NCBI GenBank assembly: GCA_036268425.1
Contig: DATAUE010000043.1
Location: 124,001-188,000, forward strand
Direction: 5' to 3'
From: DATARH01 sp036268425
GTDB lineage: Bacteria; Pseudomonadota; Alphaproteobacteria; ATCC43930; CGMCC-115725
Length of the DNA stretch: 64,000 nucleotides
Shown piece after piece: positions 7,388-17,436 of this stretch. How positions within the stretch are numbered: position 1 is the first letter of the stretch; each line of letters starts with the position of its first letter. Below the pieces are notes generated by a model. It saw nothing but the letters and a program-made list of their open reading frames with translations. It did no database searches and was not told the DNA's origin. The translations under genes and the position numbers were made by a program.

Positions 7388-8867
7388 TCCCGGCACGGCG
7401 CCGTTCGCCACGATAGTCGCGGCCAGCGGCCGGCGCCTTCTCGCGGCGGTCAATCGGCAAGCCGCGGCAGCCGGACTGACGCCCGGCATGCCACTCGCCG
7501 ATGCGTTGGCTTTTCTGCCGAATCTGGCAACCAGGGACGCCGAACCGGCTGCCGATATTGCGGCTCTGGCCCGGCTTGCCGAATGGTGCCACCGCTACAG
7601 CCCATGGACCGCCCCGGACGGCGGCAACGGCATCAAGATCGAGATCACCGGCTGCGCACACCTGTGGGGAGGCGAGGCGCAGCTTTCGAGCGATCTGGCG
7701 GAACGCCTCACGCGGCAAGGTATCGGCCATCGTGTCGCGATCGCCGGCACGCTAGGTGCCGCTTGGGCTCTCGCGCGTTTTGCTGCCGATAGCCACCAGC
7801 CGGCTTTGCCGGCGGCGGACGATGAACGCACCGCATTGGCACCGCTGCCGGTCGAGGCGTTGCGGCTCGACCCGGCCACCAGCGCCGGGTTGCACCGGGT
7901 CGGGCTTCGGCAGATCGGCGATCTTTACCTGATGCCGCGCGATGCGCTGGCGCGCCGGTTTGGCGAGGCCGTCGCTGGCCGGCTCGACCAGGCGCTCGGT
8001 GTCCTGCCGGAACCGTTGTCGCCGCTGGGCGAGGCGCCGGTGCGCCGGGTGCGCCTCAGCTTTGCCGAGCCGATCTCCGACCCGGCCGATTTCAGTCGAG
8101 CGATCGAGCGACTGGCCGACGATCTCGTAACCCGGCTGGCGCGCGAGGGCATGGGCGCCCGCCGTCTCGATCTCGCCTTCCATCGGCTCGACGGCAGGGT
8201 CGAGCATATCCGCCTCGGCACGGCGCAGCCGAGCCGCGATCCGCGCCACCTCGCGAAACTGCTCGCGATGCGGCTCGACATGGTCGAGGTCGGCGGCGCC
8301 GGCAGCAGTGACGATCCCGGAGGTGCGGTCGAAGACGTGATCCTCACCCTGTTCGCCACCGACCCGCTGCCACCCGAGCAGCCCGGTTTTACAAACGATC
8401 CTCATGCGGCGGTGGACAGCCTTGCTCCGCTGCTCGACCGCATTGCCGCAAGGCTCGGCCCCGGCGCTGTCGTTCATATCGGAACGCGGGAAAGCCACAT
8501 CCCCGAACACGCCTCATTCTATGCCGCTGTCGGCGATCGCCCCGCTGCTGCTGCACCACCCGTCGAGAAACCGCCGCGCCCGGTCCGCCTGTTCACGCCG
8601 CCCGAGCCGATCGAAGCCATCTGGGAATTGCCCGACGAACCGCCGGTGCATTTCACCTGGCGCCGCTTGGCACATCGGGTCAGCCATGCCGATGGACCCG
8701 AGCGCATCGCCGAGGAATGGTGGCGCGACGGTGGCACCCTGGCCGCCGACGCCATCCGCGACTATTACCGGGTCGAGGATGCGGCAGGGCGGCGCTTCTG
8801 GCTGTTCCGCTCGGGCCTGCCGGGCGATCCGCCGCCGCGCTGGTTTGTCCACGGTCTTTTTGCCTGA
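7281..8867 (+). CDS. imuB: ImuB, catalytically inactive Y-family polymerase-like protein
   Basis: ImuB is the hub of the ImuA-ImuB-DnaE2 mutasome and bridges the beta clamp to DnaE2. The 528-residue protein starts at ATG 7281 with GGAGG at 7270-7274. The N-terminus MRRVMYLFLPNWPIDRLRR is typical of the family and, as known for ImuB, lacks the acidic catalytic residues of DinB-type polymerases. Palm/finger-like and little-finger-like regions follow (VRRVRLSFAEPI near the middle). The C-terminal part has the proline-rich RPVRLFTPPEPIEAIWELP and ends with DYYRVEDAAGRRFWLFR, a region used for partner binding in studied homologues. It is co-transcribed with its neighbours. Confidence 0.92.
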   Translation: MRRVMYLFLPNWPIDRLRRLQQSANTTSRSIGVPADPGTAPFATIVAASGRRLLAAVNRQAAAAGLTPGMPLADALAFLPNLATRDAEPAADIAALARLAEWCHRYSPWTAPDGGNGIKIEITGCAHLWGGEAQLSSDLAERLTRQGIGHRVAIAGTLGAAWALARFAADSHQPALPAADDERTALAPLPVEALRLDPATSAGLHRVGLRQIGDLYLMPRDALARRFGEAVAGRLDQALGVLPEPLSPLGEAPVRRVRLSFAEPISDPADFSRAIERLADDLVTRLAREGMGARRLDLAFHRLDGRVEHIRLGTAQPSRDPRHLAKLLAMRLDMVEVGGAGSSDDPGGAVEDVILTLFATDPLPPEQPGFTNDPHAAVDSLAPLLDRIAARLGPGAVVHIGTRESHIPEHASFYAAVGDRPAAAAPPVEKPPRPVRLFTPPEPIEAIWELPDEPPVHFTWRRLAHRVSHADGPERIAEEWWRDGGTLAADAIRDYYRVEDAAGRRFWLFRSGLPGDPPPRWFVHGLFA

Positions 8868-8876
8868 GACCGTCTC

Positions 8877-11800
8877 GTGCCTGACCTATCGCCAAAAGCC
8901 TTCAGCAAACTCTCCCGCACAGTGGGCAGCGGCAGTGCCGGCCCACTTGGCAAGGCGAGGGAAAGAGTCACTGGCAGCGGCCCCGACGCTTCTTCTCGGC
9001 CCGCAGCCGGTTATGCAGAATTGCAGGCCGCCAGTAATTTCTCGTTTCTGCGCGGCGCTTCGCACCCTGACGAGCTGGTAGCGACCGCGGCAACGCTCGG
9101 CCATTGCGCCATCGCGATCACCGATCGCAACAGCGTCGCCGGGGTGGTGCGGGCGCATCAGGCTGCCGAGGCTGCCGGCATTCGCCTGCTCATCGGGGTT
9201 AGGCTCGCTCTGCGCGACGGAGCCGGCCTACTCGCCTACCCCGAAGATCGCGCCGCCTATAGCCGACTGACGCGCCTCTTGACCCTCGGCAAGCTTCGCG
9301 CCCCGAAAGGCCAATGCCATCTCGACTACGCCGATGTCGTGGCCCACGGCGAAGGTCAGACCATCATTGTCCTGACGCCGGAATTGGCGGTTCAGGCGGC
9401 GGCGGATTTTCCCGGCCGCGCTTATCTCGCAGCGCACCACCTCTATTGCGGTGACGATTCGCATCGCCTGGCCCGGCTCGCCGACATGGCCAAGTACGCC
9501 GGGCTGCCGCTCGTCGCGGTCAACGATGTGCTCTACCACGTCCCGGAGCGACGCCCGCTGCAGGACGTGCTGACCTGCATTCGCGAGCATTGCACGCTCG
9601 CCGAGGCCGGGTTTCGCCTCGCTGCCAATGCCGAACGTCATCTGAAGCCGCCGGCCGAAATGGCGCGGCTATTCCGCGGCTATGAGGATGCACTGGCCCG
9701 CACCGTCGAAATTGCCGAACGCTGCCGTTTCAACCTCAAGGAGTTGCGATACGAATACCCTGAAGAACCCGTCCCCGCGGGAACGACGCCGCAACAACAC
9801 CTCGCCGCTCTTGCCTGGGCCGGCGCCGTCGAGCGTTTCGCCAAAGGGACGCACGATACTGCCGCCTGCGGCCTGCCTGCCGTCCCCGACAGGATCCGCG
9901 TCCAGATCGAGCACGAACTCGCACTGATCGAGCGGCTCAATTTCGCCCGCTATTTCCTGACCGTGCACGACATCGTCACCTTTGCGCGCCGCCACAACAT
10001 TCTGTGCCAGGGGCGCGGCTCGGCGGCCAATTCGGTGGTGTGCTATTGCCTTGGCATCACCTCGATCCATCCCGACCAGATCGGCGCGCTGTTCGAACGT
10101 TTCATCAGCACCGCGCGTAACGAGCCACCCGATATCGATGTCGATTTCGAGCACGAACGGCGTGAGGAGGTCATTCAATATATTTATGAGAGATATGGCC
10201 GGGACAAAGCCGGTCTCGCGGCAACGGTGGTCTGCTATCGCGCCCGCGGCGCAATCCGCGAGGTCGGCAAGGTACTGGGGCTGTCGGGTGATGTCGTTGC
10301 GGCGCTTGCCGGCATGGTGTGGGGCTGGTCGAGCGACGGCATTGCCGACGAGCGGGTGCGCGAGGCCGGGCTCGACCCCGGCGACCGTATTCTGCGCCTT
10401 GCACTCGACCTCGCCTCGGCGTTGATCGGCTTTCCGCGCCACCTGTCGCAGCATGTCGGCGGCTTTGTAATCACCCGCCGTCCTTTATCGGAGCTGGTGC
10501 CGATCGAGAACGCGGCGATGAAAGAGCGCACCGTCATCGAATGGGACAAGGATGATCTCGACGCGCTCCACATCCTGAAAATCGACATTCTGGCGCTTGG
10601 TATGCTGAGCTGCGTCAGGCGGGCATTTGCGTTGATCGAGCAGCATTACGGCCGTTCCTGTACGCTTGCCACGGTCCCGGAAGAGGTGCCGGCCGTCTAT
10701 CAGATGTTGAGCCGGGCAGATTCAATCGGCGTCTTTCAGGTCGAAAGCCGGGCCCAGATGACGATGTTGCCGCGACTCAAGCCCAGGACATTCTACGATC
10801 TGGTGATCGAGGTCGCGATCGTCCGCCCCGGACCGATCCAAGGCGATATGGTTCATCCCTATCTGCGCCGGCGCAACAATCTCGAAAAGGTCGAATACCC
10901 ATCCGAAGAATTGAAACAGGTGTTGAAAAAAACCCTCGGCGTTCCGCTGTTTCAGGAACAGGCGATGCGAATTGCCATTGTCGGTGCCGGGTTTACCCCC
11001 GAGGAAGCCGACAAATTGCGGCGGGCGATGGCAACCTTCAAACGCAACGGCGATATTCACCGATTTCGCAAGCAATTTATCGATGGAATGATCGCCAACG
11101 ACTACCCACCCGATTTCGCAACTCGCTGTTTCAGCCAGATCGAAGGATTCGGCACTTACGGGTTTCCCGAAAGCCATGCCGCGAGTTTTGCCCTGCTGGT
11201 TTATGTCTCGGCCTGGATCAAATGCTTTTATCCTGATGTCTTTGCCTGTGCCTTGTTGAACAGCCAGCCGATGGGGTTCTACGCGCCGGCCCAGATCGTC
11301 GGCGATGCCCGCAATCACGGCGTCGAGGTGCAACCGGTCGACGTCAATTTCAGCGAATGGGACTGCACCCTGGAGCCATCGACATCGCCCTCGGCGAACC
11401 AGCTCCCCAGAGAGAGCAGGGCTCTGCGCCTCGGGCTGCGGCAGATAAAGGGGTTCAGCGAGGCCGATGCCGGACGGCTCGTCGCGGCACGCCATGACGG
11501 TTATCGCGACGCGCCGGATCTGTGGCGCCGCAGCGGGCTTGACCGCGCTGCCCTTGAGCGCCTCGCGGCCGCCGATGCATTGCGTTCGCTATATCAAGAT
11601 GGTGGTGGCCTCGACCGCCGCCGCGGGCTATGGGCGCTAAAGGCGCTCGGCGATCCTCCCCTGCCGCTGTTCGCGGCCACCGGGCCGCCGGCCCCCGCCG
11701 CCCTTGGCCTCACCGCGGGAGCCTGCGATGGATCCGGCACGACCGACAGCGAATCCCGCGCCGCCGCTTTGCTGCCGCAAATGCCGCTCGGCGAGCACGT

Positions 11801-12308
11801 CGTCGAAGATTACGCCACTGCCGGCCTCTCGTTGAAACGCCATCCGCTGGCGTTTCTAAGGGCCGAATTCAAACGCGAAGGGCTGGTCGCCGCTGCCGAT
11901 CTCGCGGTCCTGACGGTCGGGCGGCGCTTTGCGATCGCCGGCCTCGTGCTGATCCGACAGCGCCCAGGCAGCGCTAATGGCGTCGTGTTTATGACCGTCG
12001 AGGATGAAACCGGAGTCGCCAACCTGATCGTGTGGCCGCCAATTCTCGAACGGTTCCGCCGTGCGGCGCTCGGCGCCACTCTGCTTTACTGTCGCGGCCG
12101 GCTGCAGCGAGAAGAGGGCGTCATCCATCTCGTCGCCGACGATTTGCGTGACATGACACCGCGACTTGGCACCTTGCGCAATCGCACGGGCGACGGTACA
12201 GCCCCCCGCGGGCAGTCGCCATTCGACGAATCACCCGTCACACGCCGCCGGCCCCTCCCCGGCTACGGTAGGCCAGGTATCATCATTCCGAGTCGCGATT
12301 TCCGCTGA
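8877..12308 (+). CDS. dnaE2: Error-prone DNA polymerase III alpha subunit 2
   Basis: This 1143-residue replicase-type polymerase does translesion synthesis after SOS induction. The order is a PHP domain (from YAELQAASNFSFLRGASHPDELV), the palm with GRGSAANSVVCYCLGIT and the catalytic PPDIDVDFEHERREEV motif, fingers (PGPIQGDMVHPYLRRR), a tandem HhH region, and a C-terminal OB fold (FAIAGLVLIRQRPGSANG, FMTVEDETG). The only usable start I see is GTG 8877, ten bases after the imuB stop. The first 45 or so residues before the PHP domain are poorly conserved, so the exact start is uncertain. Regulation is through the LexA box upstream of imuA. Confidence 0.95.
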   Translation: MPDLSPKAFSKLSRTVGSGSAGPLGKARERVTGSGPDASSRPAAGYAELQAASNFSFLRGASHPDELVATAATLGHCAIAITDRNSVAGVVRAHQAAEAAGIRLLIGVRLALRDGAGLLAYPEDRAAYSRLTRLLTLGKLRAPKGQCHLDYADVVAHGEGQTIIVLTPELAVQAAADFPGRAYLAAHHLYCGDDSHRLARLADMAKYAGLPLVAVNDVLYHVPERRPLQDVLTCIREHCTLAEAGFRLAANAERHLKPPAEMARLFRGYEDALARTVEIAERCRFNLKELRYEYPEEPVPAGTTPQQHLAALAWAGAVERFAKGTHDTAACGLPAVPDRIRVQIEHELALIERLNFARYFLTVHDIVTFARRHNILCQGRGSAANSVVCYCLGITSIHPDQIGALFERFISTARNEPPDIDVDFEHERREEVIQYIYERYGRDKAGLAATVVCYRARGAIREVGKVLGLSGDVVAALAGMVWGWSSDGIADERVREAGLDPGDRILRLALDLASALIGFPRHLSQHVGGFVITRRPLSELVPIENAAMKERTVIEWDKDDLDALHILKIDILALGMLSCVRRAFALIEQHYGRSCTLATVPEEVPAVYQMLSRADSIGVFQVESRAQMTMLPRLKPRTFYDLVIEVAIVRPGPIQGDMVHPYLRRRNNLEKVEYPSEELKQVLKKTLGVPLFQEQAMRIAIVGAGFTPEEADKLRRAMATFKRNGDIHRFRKQFIDGMIANDYPPDFATRCFSQIEGFGTYGFPESHAASFALLVYVSAWIKCFYPDVFACALLNSQPMGFYAPAQIVGDARNHGVEVQPVDVNFSEWDCTLEPSTSPSANQLPRESRALRLGLRQIKGFSEADAGRLVAARHDGYRDAPDLWRRSGLDRAALERLAAADALRSLYQDGGGLDRRRGLWALKALGDPPLPLFAATGPPAPAALGLTAGACDGSGTTDSESRAAALLPQMPLGEHVVEDYATAGLSLKRHPLAFLRAEFKREGLVAAADLAVLTVGRRFAIAGLVLIRQRPGSANGVVFMTVEDETGVANLIVWPPILERFRRAALGATLLYCRGRLQREEGVIHLVADDLRDMTPRLGTLRNRTGDGTAPRGQSPFDESPVTRRRPLPGYGRPGIIIPSRDFR

Positions 12309-12753
12309 TTTCCGTCACGCCCATCAACCTGCTGCCGATCAGCGATGACAGCGCGCGCTGCGCGCAGGAGGTCCACCTGATTGCACCTGGAATTTACAAC
12401 TCGTGCGTTAATCCCGATTGAGGTAAACTGGTTCTCAGATAGCTGCAGCGGCGCATTGTCGTCGTTAAATTCTGCCGGTGCTTTCCGAGGAATTAGTTCC
12501 TTTGAATACGGCAATCACCGCGACTTTTCTTTAGTGTTGCACAAATGACCCTACAGGATTGGCGCGATCCATTGGCTTCCAGACAAACTGTTGCATGAAT
12601 GTCGCTTGCTGGAGTCTTCTGCCTCGCCGAGCCGGCTGACGGGGTTGGCGAGCTAAAAACCGGTTGCCATCGTAAAAGTGGATGGTAAACATGGTTCCAA
12701 CGATGGTGGGGCAATCATCGTCACACGCGTATTTGTGGCCGGAGGTTAAGGGG
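12309..12753. other. Non-coding leader between dnaE2 and the OmpA-type gene
   Basis: About 445 bases with no convincing gene and visibly lower GC than the flanks. Two overlapping palindromes, CAGCGCGCGCTG (12349-12360) and CTGCGCGCAG (12358-12367), follow dnaE2 and could end its transcript, though no T-run follows. The rest probably carries the promoter and a long 5' leader for the abundant outer-membrane protein. TTGCCA (12662) with TAAACA 16 bases later is a weak promoter-like pair. I found no tRNA fold. Confidence 0.5.
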
Positions 12754-13797
12754 ATGACAAATCGCTATTTGCTAGGCGCCGGGGTCGCGCTCGCCGTGGC
12801 GCTGAGCTGGGCGGATGCACAGGCACAATGGCTGCCGATGCCCGCAGGGCCCGGGGCCTGGTATTTCGGCGGCGAAGGCGGCTGGACGAGCCTGGAAGAC
12901 CAGAAGGGAAAGATCGCAGGCACATCCCTTCGCGAGAAATTTGACGACGGCTTCAATGTCGGTGCGCGCGCCGGTTATGAATGGGGCCCGTTGCGTCTCG
13001 AAGAAGAATTCCGCTTCCAGCAGAACGGCATTACCAAGCTTGGCATCGGCAACTTTAACGTGGCCGCGACCGGTGACCGGAATGCCTATGCCTTTATGAC
13101 CAACGCCATCTACGACTTCAATTTCGGCTGGCCGCTGACCCCGCATCTCGGTGTCGGTATCGGTGCTGTCGAGTTGCGTGACGGCCTCGGCATCAAGGGC
13201 CTTGGACAGATTTCGCACAGCACGACCTGGGAATTCGGTTACCAGGGCATTGCGGGTGTGCGTTACAACATCAACCCGTCCCTGGCGTTCGACCTGGATT
13301 ATCGCTACCTCGCGACGACGGATCCGACATTCCATACGAATTTCGGCCCGTCCTACACCTCCGGGTACAGCTCGCACAGCGTCCTGGCCAGCTTGAGTGT
13401 GCGGTTCGGTGCACCGCCGCCGCCGGTTGCGGCTCCGCCCTTGCCGCCGGCGCCGCCGCCGATCGCCAAGCGGGTGTTCCTGGTGTTCTTTGACTGGGAT
13501 CGCGACACGATTACGCCGGAAGGCATGCAGATCATCCAGCAGGCTGCAGCAGCGTTCCGCGCCGGCGCCCCGGTCACGATCCAGGTTACCGGCTACACCG
13601 ACCGTTCGGGCTCGCCCGGCTACAACCAGCGGCTCTCCGAGCGGCGCGCCAACAACGTCGCCAATGCAATGGCCCGGCTCGGCGTACCGCGCAGTCAGAT
13701 GGCCGTCAGCGGCCGTGGCGAAAACGACAACCGCGTCCCGACCGCCGATGGCGTGCGCGAGCCGCAGAACCGCCGCGTCGAGATCGTCTTCCCGTAA
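12754..13797 (+). CDS. OmpA-family outer membrane protein with peptidoglycan-binding domain
   Basis: The 347-residue protein has a signal peptide (residues 1-24, ending DAQAQ), an eight-stranded type beta-barrel (about 35-218, alternating aromatic strands ending LASLSVRFG), a proline-rich linker (220-237) and an OmpA C-terminal domain (about 240-347). The meso-diaminopimelate-binding pair is present, Asp283 in YTDRSGS and Arg298 in LSERRAN, with the usual 15-residue spacing. It should anchor the outer membrane to peptidoglycan. GGAGG at 12741-12745 sets ATG 12754, although the frame is open from 12682. A strong terminator follows, so it is monocistronic. Confidence 0.94.
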   Translation: MTNRYLLGAGVALAVALSWADAQAQWLPMPAGPGAWYFGGEGGWTSLEDQKGKIAGTSLREKFDDGFNVGARAGYEWGPLRLEEEFRFQQNGITKLGIGNFNVAATGDRNAYAFMTNAIYDFNFGWPLTPHLGVGIGAVELRDGLGIKGLGQISHSTTWEFGYQGIAGVRYNINPSLAFDLDYRYLATTDPTFHTNFGPSYTSGYSSHSVLASLSVRFGAPPPPVAAPPLPPAPPPIAKRVFLVFFDWDRDTITPEGMQIIQQAAAAFRAGAPVTIQVTGYTDRSGSPGYNQRLSERRANNVANAMARLGVPRSQMAVSGRGENDNRVPTADGVREPQNRRVEIVFP

Positions 13798-13817
13798 GCG
13801 ATCCGGCAACAGGCTAA

Positions 13818-13875
13818 CCGGAGCCGCAAGGCTCCGGTACTTCAAACCGCCGCGCCCTGCGTGGCGGTTTTTCTT
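13818..13875 (+). terminator. Rho-independent terminator after the OmpA-type gene
   Basis: Two consecutive hairpins are visible. CCGGAGC (13818-13824) pairs with GCTCCGG (13831-13837) across a 6-base loop. AAACCGCC (13844-13851) pairs perfectly with GGCGGTTT (13863-13870), and the T-run continues to TTTTTCTTT. The second hairpin with its T-run is a textbook intrinsic terminator. Confidence 0.92.
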
Positions 13876-13985
13876 TGTGCGCTGCTTTTTCTCGGGATCG
13901 TTGCGCCGCGATCTTTCGCCGCCGGGCGCTGCGCTCTAGGATTGCGCCGATAGGTTTGTGCCGGTCACTGAGTCCAAAGGTTGTT

Positions 13986-15170
13986 ATGTCCGCTTCTCCG
14001 CAGATGCCGCTAGCGCGCTTCAAGGTACTCGATCTGACCCGGGTCCGCGCCGGCCCGACCGCGGTACGGCAGCTGGCGGATTGGGGTGCGCAAATCATCA
14101 AGATCGAGGCGCCGCCGGGTCCCGGTGAGGGCATGGGCGGCCCGCGGCACGGACCGGATTTCCAAAACCTGCACCGCAACAAGCGCAGCCTGACGCTCGA
14201 TCTCAAATCACCCGAAGGGATCGAAATCTTCCGCCGGCTGGTGCGCGACGCCGACGTGCTGGTGGAAAACTACCGCCCCGATGTCAAAACCCGCCTCGGC
14301 ATCGATTATGAGACATTGCAGGCGCTCAACCCACGCCTCGTCTATGGCAGCATTTCGGGCTTTGGCCAGGACGGTCCGTATCGCGACCGCCCCGGCTTTG
14401 ATCAGATCGCGCAGGGCATGGGTGGCCTCATGTCGATCACCGGCCTGCCGGGCCAGGGGCCGGTGCGGGTCGGCATCCCGATCGCCGATCTGTCGGCCGG
14501 CATTTTCTGCGCGCTCGGTATTCTGGTGGCGCTGCTCGAACGCGAGGTTTCCGGCGAAGGCCAATGGGTCGAAAGCTCGCTGCTGGCGGCGCAGATTTCG
14601 ATGCTCGATTTCCAGGCGGCGCGCTGGCTGATCGCCAAGGAGGTGCCCGAGCAGGCCGGCAACGACCACCCGACAAGCATTCCGACCGGGGTGTTCCGCA
14701 CCAGCGACGGCTATATCAACATCGCCTCGGCCGGTGACGAAATCTATGGCCGCCTGTGTCGCGCGCTCGACGTGCCGGAACTTGCCGACCACCCTGACTA
14801 CAAGACCGGCCGGGCCCGTTCGCAGAACCGCAAGGCACTCAACGCCGCAATCGAGGACATTACCAGCGGCCGCCGCAGCGCCGAATGGATCGAGCGGCTC
14901 AACGCGGCCGGCGTGCCGACCGGGCCAATCTATAATATCGATCAGGTCTTTGCCGACCCGCAGGTGCAGCATCTCGGTATCGCACAGGCCGTCGAGCATC
15001 CGGTCCTCGGCCGCACCGAACTCGTCGGACAGCCCGTCAAATTGAGCCGCACGCCGAGCCGGCTGGTCAGCGCCAGCCCTGACCCCGGCGACCACACCGA
15101 TGCGATCCTGCGCGAACTCGGCTACAGCGACGGCGACATCGCCGGGCTGCACCAGCGCAACATCGTCTGA
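13986..15170 (+). CDS. CaiB/BaiF family CoA-transferase
   Basis: This 394-residue family III CoA-transferase moves CoA between carboxylic acids. The diagnostic N-terminal LDLTRVRAGPTAVRQLADWGAQIIKIEAP is present, followed by NKRSLTLDLKSPEG, ENYRPDVKTRLGIDYE, and the catalytic-region aspartate in IAQGMGGLMSITG...IADLSAG. ATG 13986 follows AAGG at 13977-13980. The M20 amidohydrolase starts 16 bases after the stop, so both are probably in one unit with the NHL-repeat and second CaiB genes. The acid substrate cannot be inferred. Confidence 0.9.
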   Translation: MSASPQMPLARFKVLDLTRVRAGPTAVRQLADWGAQIIKIEAPPGPGEGMGGPRHGPDFQNLHRNKRSLTLDLKSPEGIEIFRRLVRDADVLVENYRPDVKTRLGIDYETLQALNPRLVYGSISGFGQDGPYRDRPGFDQIAQGMGGLMSITGLPGQGPVRVGIPIADLSAGIFCALGILVALLEREVSGEGQWVESSLLAAQISMLDFQAARWLIAKEVPEQAGNDHPTSIPTGVFRTSDGYINIASAGDEIYGRLCRALDVPELADHPDYKTGRARSQNRKALNAAIEDITSGRRSAEWIERLNAAGVPTGPIYNIDQVFADPQVQHLGIAQAVEHPVLGRTELVGQPVKLSRTPSRLVSASPDPGDHTDAILRELGYSDGDIAGLHQRNIV

Positions 15171-15186
15171 CGCGAGGCCATTCCCA

Positions 15187-16365
15187 ATGCCGGTCATCAA
15201 CCGCATCGCCGAGTTTCAGGCCGACATGGCGGAATGGCGGCATGATATCCATGCCCACCCGGAAACCGCGTTCGAGGAAACCCGCACCGCGGCGCAAGTC
15301 GCGCACCTGCTGGCATCATTCGGCATCGCGGTCGAGCGTGGCGCCGCCAAAACCGGGGTGATCGGCACCCTGACCGGCGCCGCGCCGGGGCGCCGGGCAA
15401 TCGCCTTGCGCGCCGATATGGATGCGCTCCACATCCACGAGAAAAACGCCTTCGCGCACGTCTCGCGGAATGCCGGCCGCATGCATGCCTGCGGCCATGA
15501 CGGGCACACCGCGATGCTGCTCGGCGCCGCGCGCTACCTCGCCGAAACCCGCAATTTCGCCGGCACGATCCATTTCATCTTTCAACCGGCCGAGGAAAAC
15601 GAGGGCGGCGCTCGGCTGATGATCGAGGAAGGCGTCTTCGACCGCCATCCGGTTGAGGCGATTTACGGCATGCATAACTGGCCGGAATTGCCGGCCGGAC
15701 AATTCGCGATCCGCCCCGGCCCGATGATGGCGGCGTTCGACATTTTCGAAATCACCGTAACCGGCCGCGGCGCGCATGCCGCGATGCCGCATCTCGGCAT
15801 CGACCCGGTCGTCGCCGCCGCGCAGATCGTTAACGGGCTGCAGACGATCACCAGCCGCAACGTGCACCCGCTGCAAGGCGCGGTGGTCAGCGTCACGCAG
15901 ATTCATGGCGGCGACACCTGGAATGTCATTCCTGACAGCGTCGTGCTGCGCGGCACCACCCGCTCGTTCGATCCGGTGGTGCGCGATGCAATCGAGCCAG
16001 CGATCCGCCGCATTGCCGAGGGCGCCGCGGCATCGCTCGGCGCGACGGTTGAAATACGCTACGAGCAGCGCTATCCGCCGACTGTCAACAGCGCGCCCGA
16101 AACCGAAATTGCCGCCGCCGCGGCGACAGGGCTGGTCGGCAGCAACAATGTCCACCGCGATCTGCTGCCGAGCATGGGGGCGGAAGATTTCGCCTGCTTT
16201 CTCAACGAAAAGCCCGGCGCCTATATCTGGATCGGCAATGGCGCGGCGCAGCCGGGAGCGATGCTGCACAACCCGCATTACGATTTTAACGACGACATCC
16301 TCGCCCTCGGCGCCAGCTATTGGGCGCGGCTGGCCGAAACGGTGCTGGAAAAAGCCACAGGGTGA
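15187..16365 (+). CDS. M20 family amidohydrolase (hippurate hydrolase-like)
   Basis: This 392-residue zinc hydrolase probably cleaves an N-acyl or amide bond of a small molecule. M20D features are clear: RHDIHAHPETAFEE at the N-terminus, ALRADMDALHI, the metal-binding cysteine motif MHACGHDGHTAMLLGAARYL, FQPAEENEGGARLMIEEG with the catalytic Glu pair, and HNPHYDFND near the end. A paralogue lies at 46004. ATG 15187 starts 16 bases after the CaiB gene. Together they suggest activation or degradation of an amide-linked carboxylic acid, but the substrate is unknown. Confidence 0.9.
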   Translation: MPVINRIAEFQADMAEWRHDIHAHPETAFEETRTAAQVAHLLASFGIAVERGAAKTGVIGTLTGAAPGRRAIALRADMDALHIHEKNAFAHVSRNAGRMHACGHDGHTAMLLGAARYLAETRNFAGTIHFIFQPAEENEGGARLMIEEGVFDRHPVEAIYGMHNWPELPAGQFAIRPGPMMAAFDIFEITVTGRGAHAAMPHLGIDPVVAAAQIVNGLQTITSRNVHPLQGAVVSVTQIHGGDTWNVIPDSVVLRGTTRSFDPVVRDAIEPAIRRIAEGAAASLGATVEIRYEQRYPPTVNSAPETEIAAAAATGLVGSNNVHRDLLPSMGAEDFACFLNEKPGAYIWIGNGAAQPGAMLHNPHYDFNDDILALGASYWARLAETVLEKATG

Positions 16366-16445
16366 GGCAAGATGGCGCAGACGCCCGCCGGCGGTCGCCG
16401 CGGGAGGAGGCGCTGAGCAGTTTAAGCAAGAGAAGTGGGGATCAG

Positions 16446-17363
16446 ATGGAACCGATCGTTGGCAGTGGCAAATATACCTACCGGGTGCGCGAAGATTGGC
16501 AGCAACCGCCGGAATGGCTCGATGTGAAGGCCTGCGCCGTCACCGTCGACTCGCAGGACCGGGTCTATTGCTTCAATCGCAACGACGCCCACCCGGTCGT
16601 GATCTTCGATCGCGACGGCAAGTTTCTAAATTCGTGGGGCGCCGGGCTGTTCCGCTTTCCGCATGCGATCCGCATCGTCAAGGAAAACGGCAACGACATC
16701 GTGTGGATTTGTGACGAACACCACAACCAGTTCTTCAAATTCACCACTGACGGCAAATTGCTCCAGACCATCGGCAAACAGGGCGAGCGCTCCGATACCG
16801 GGATCACCGATGGCGACCTGAGTTCGACGGCGTGGAAAAAGGTCACGCATGGCGGCGGTCCGTTCAACCTGCCGACCGATATCGCGTTTGCGCCGAACGG
16901 CGACATTTTCATCACCGACGGCTATGGCAACGCCCGCGTCCACAAATTTTCGCCGGATGCGAAATACATGTACTCGTGGGGCGAACCGGGGACGGCGCCG
17001 GGGCAGTTCAACCTGCCGCACGGCGCATGGATCGACCGGCGTGGCCGCCTGTTGATCGCCGACCGCGAAAACGACCGGGTGCAGGTGTTCGACCAGGACG
17101 GCAAGCTGCTGACCGTCTGGCCGACCGAATTGATCGGCCCGGCATTCTTTTATGTCGATGACGAAGACACCGTGTACATCCCCGAACACAATGCCGGGAT
17201 GATCAGCATCCTGACGCTCGACGGCGAGCGTCTGGCGCGCTGGGGTGGCCCTGAACACCGCTCATGCCACGGCATCTGGGTCGATTCACACCACGATCTC
17301 TATGTCGTCCAGCCAGGCGATTGGGGCCGGGTCCGCCGCGTCGTCAAATACGAGCGGCAATAG
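16446..17363 (+). CDS. NHL-repeat beta-propeller protein
   Basis: This 305-residue protein is built of NHL-type repeats. Examples are the FDRDGKFLNSWG, FTTDGKLLQTIG, FNLPTDIAFAPNGDIFITDGYGNARVHKF, FNLPHGAWIDRRGRLLIADRENDRVQVF and WVDSHHDLYVVQ segments, which should form a six-bladed propeller. It resembles proteins often annotated as peptidylglycine alpha-amidating-lyase-like. No signal peptide is evident, so a cytoplasmic location is likely. GGGG before ATG 16446 serves as the ribosome site. It sits between an amidohydrolase and a CaiB transferase and may be a binding or lyase component of that pathway, which is inference. Confidence 0.82.
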   Translation: MEPIVGSGKYTYRVREDWQQPPEWLDVKACAVTVDSQDRVYCFNRNDAHPVVIFDRDGKFLNSWGAGLFRFPHAIRIVKENGNDIVWICDEHHNQFFKFTTDGKLLQTIGKQGERSDTGITDGDLSSTAWKKVTHGGGPFNLPTDIAFAPNGDIFITDGYGNARVHKFSPDAKYMYSWGEPGTAPGQFNLPHGAWIDRRGRLLIADRENDRVQVFDQDGKLLTVWPTELIGPAFFYVDDEDTVYIPEHNAGMISILTLDGERLARWGGPEHRSCHGIWVDSHHDLYVVQPGDWGRVRRVVKYERQ

Positions 17364-17436
17364 CTCCGGCAGGCTCGCGGCGTCGCTCACCGCTTTTCGC
17401 CCCGCGGAAAGCGGTGAGGCGCGACGAAAGCGACCC

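Noticed and set aside
12309..12753. A tRNA or structured small RNA gene before the OmpA-type gene
   Set aside because: No T-loop or cloverleaf was found; only short GC palindromes near the dnaE2 end are visible.
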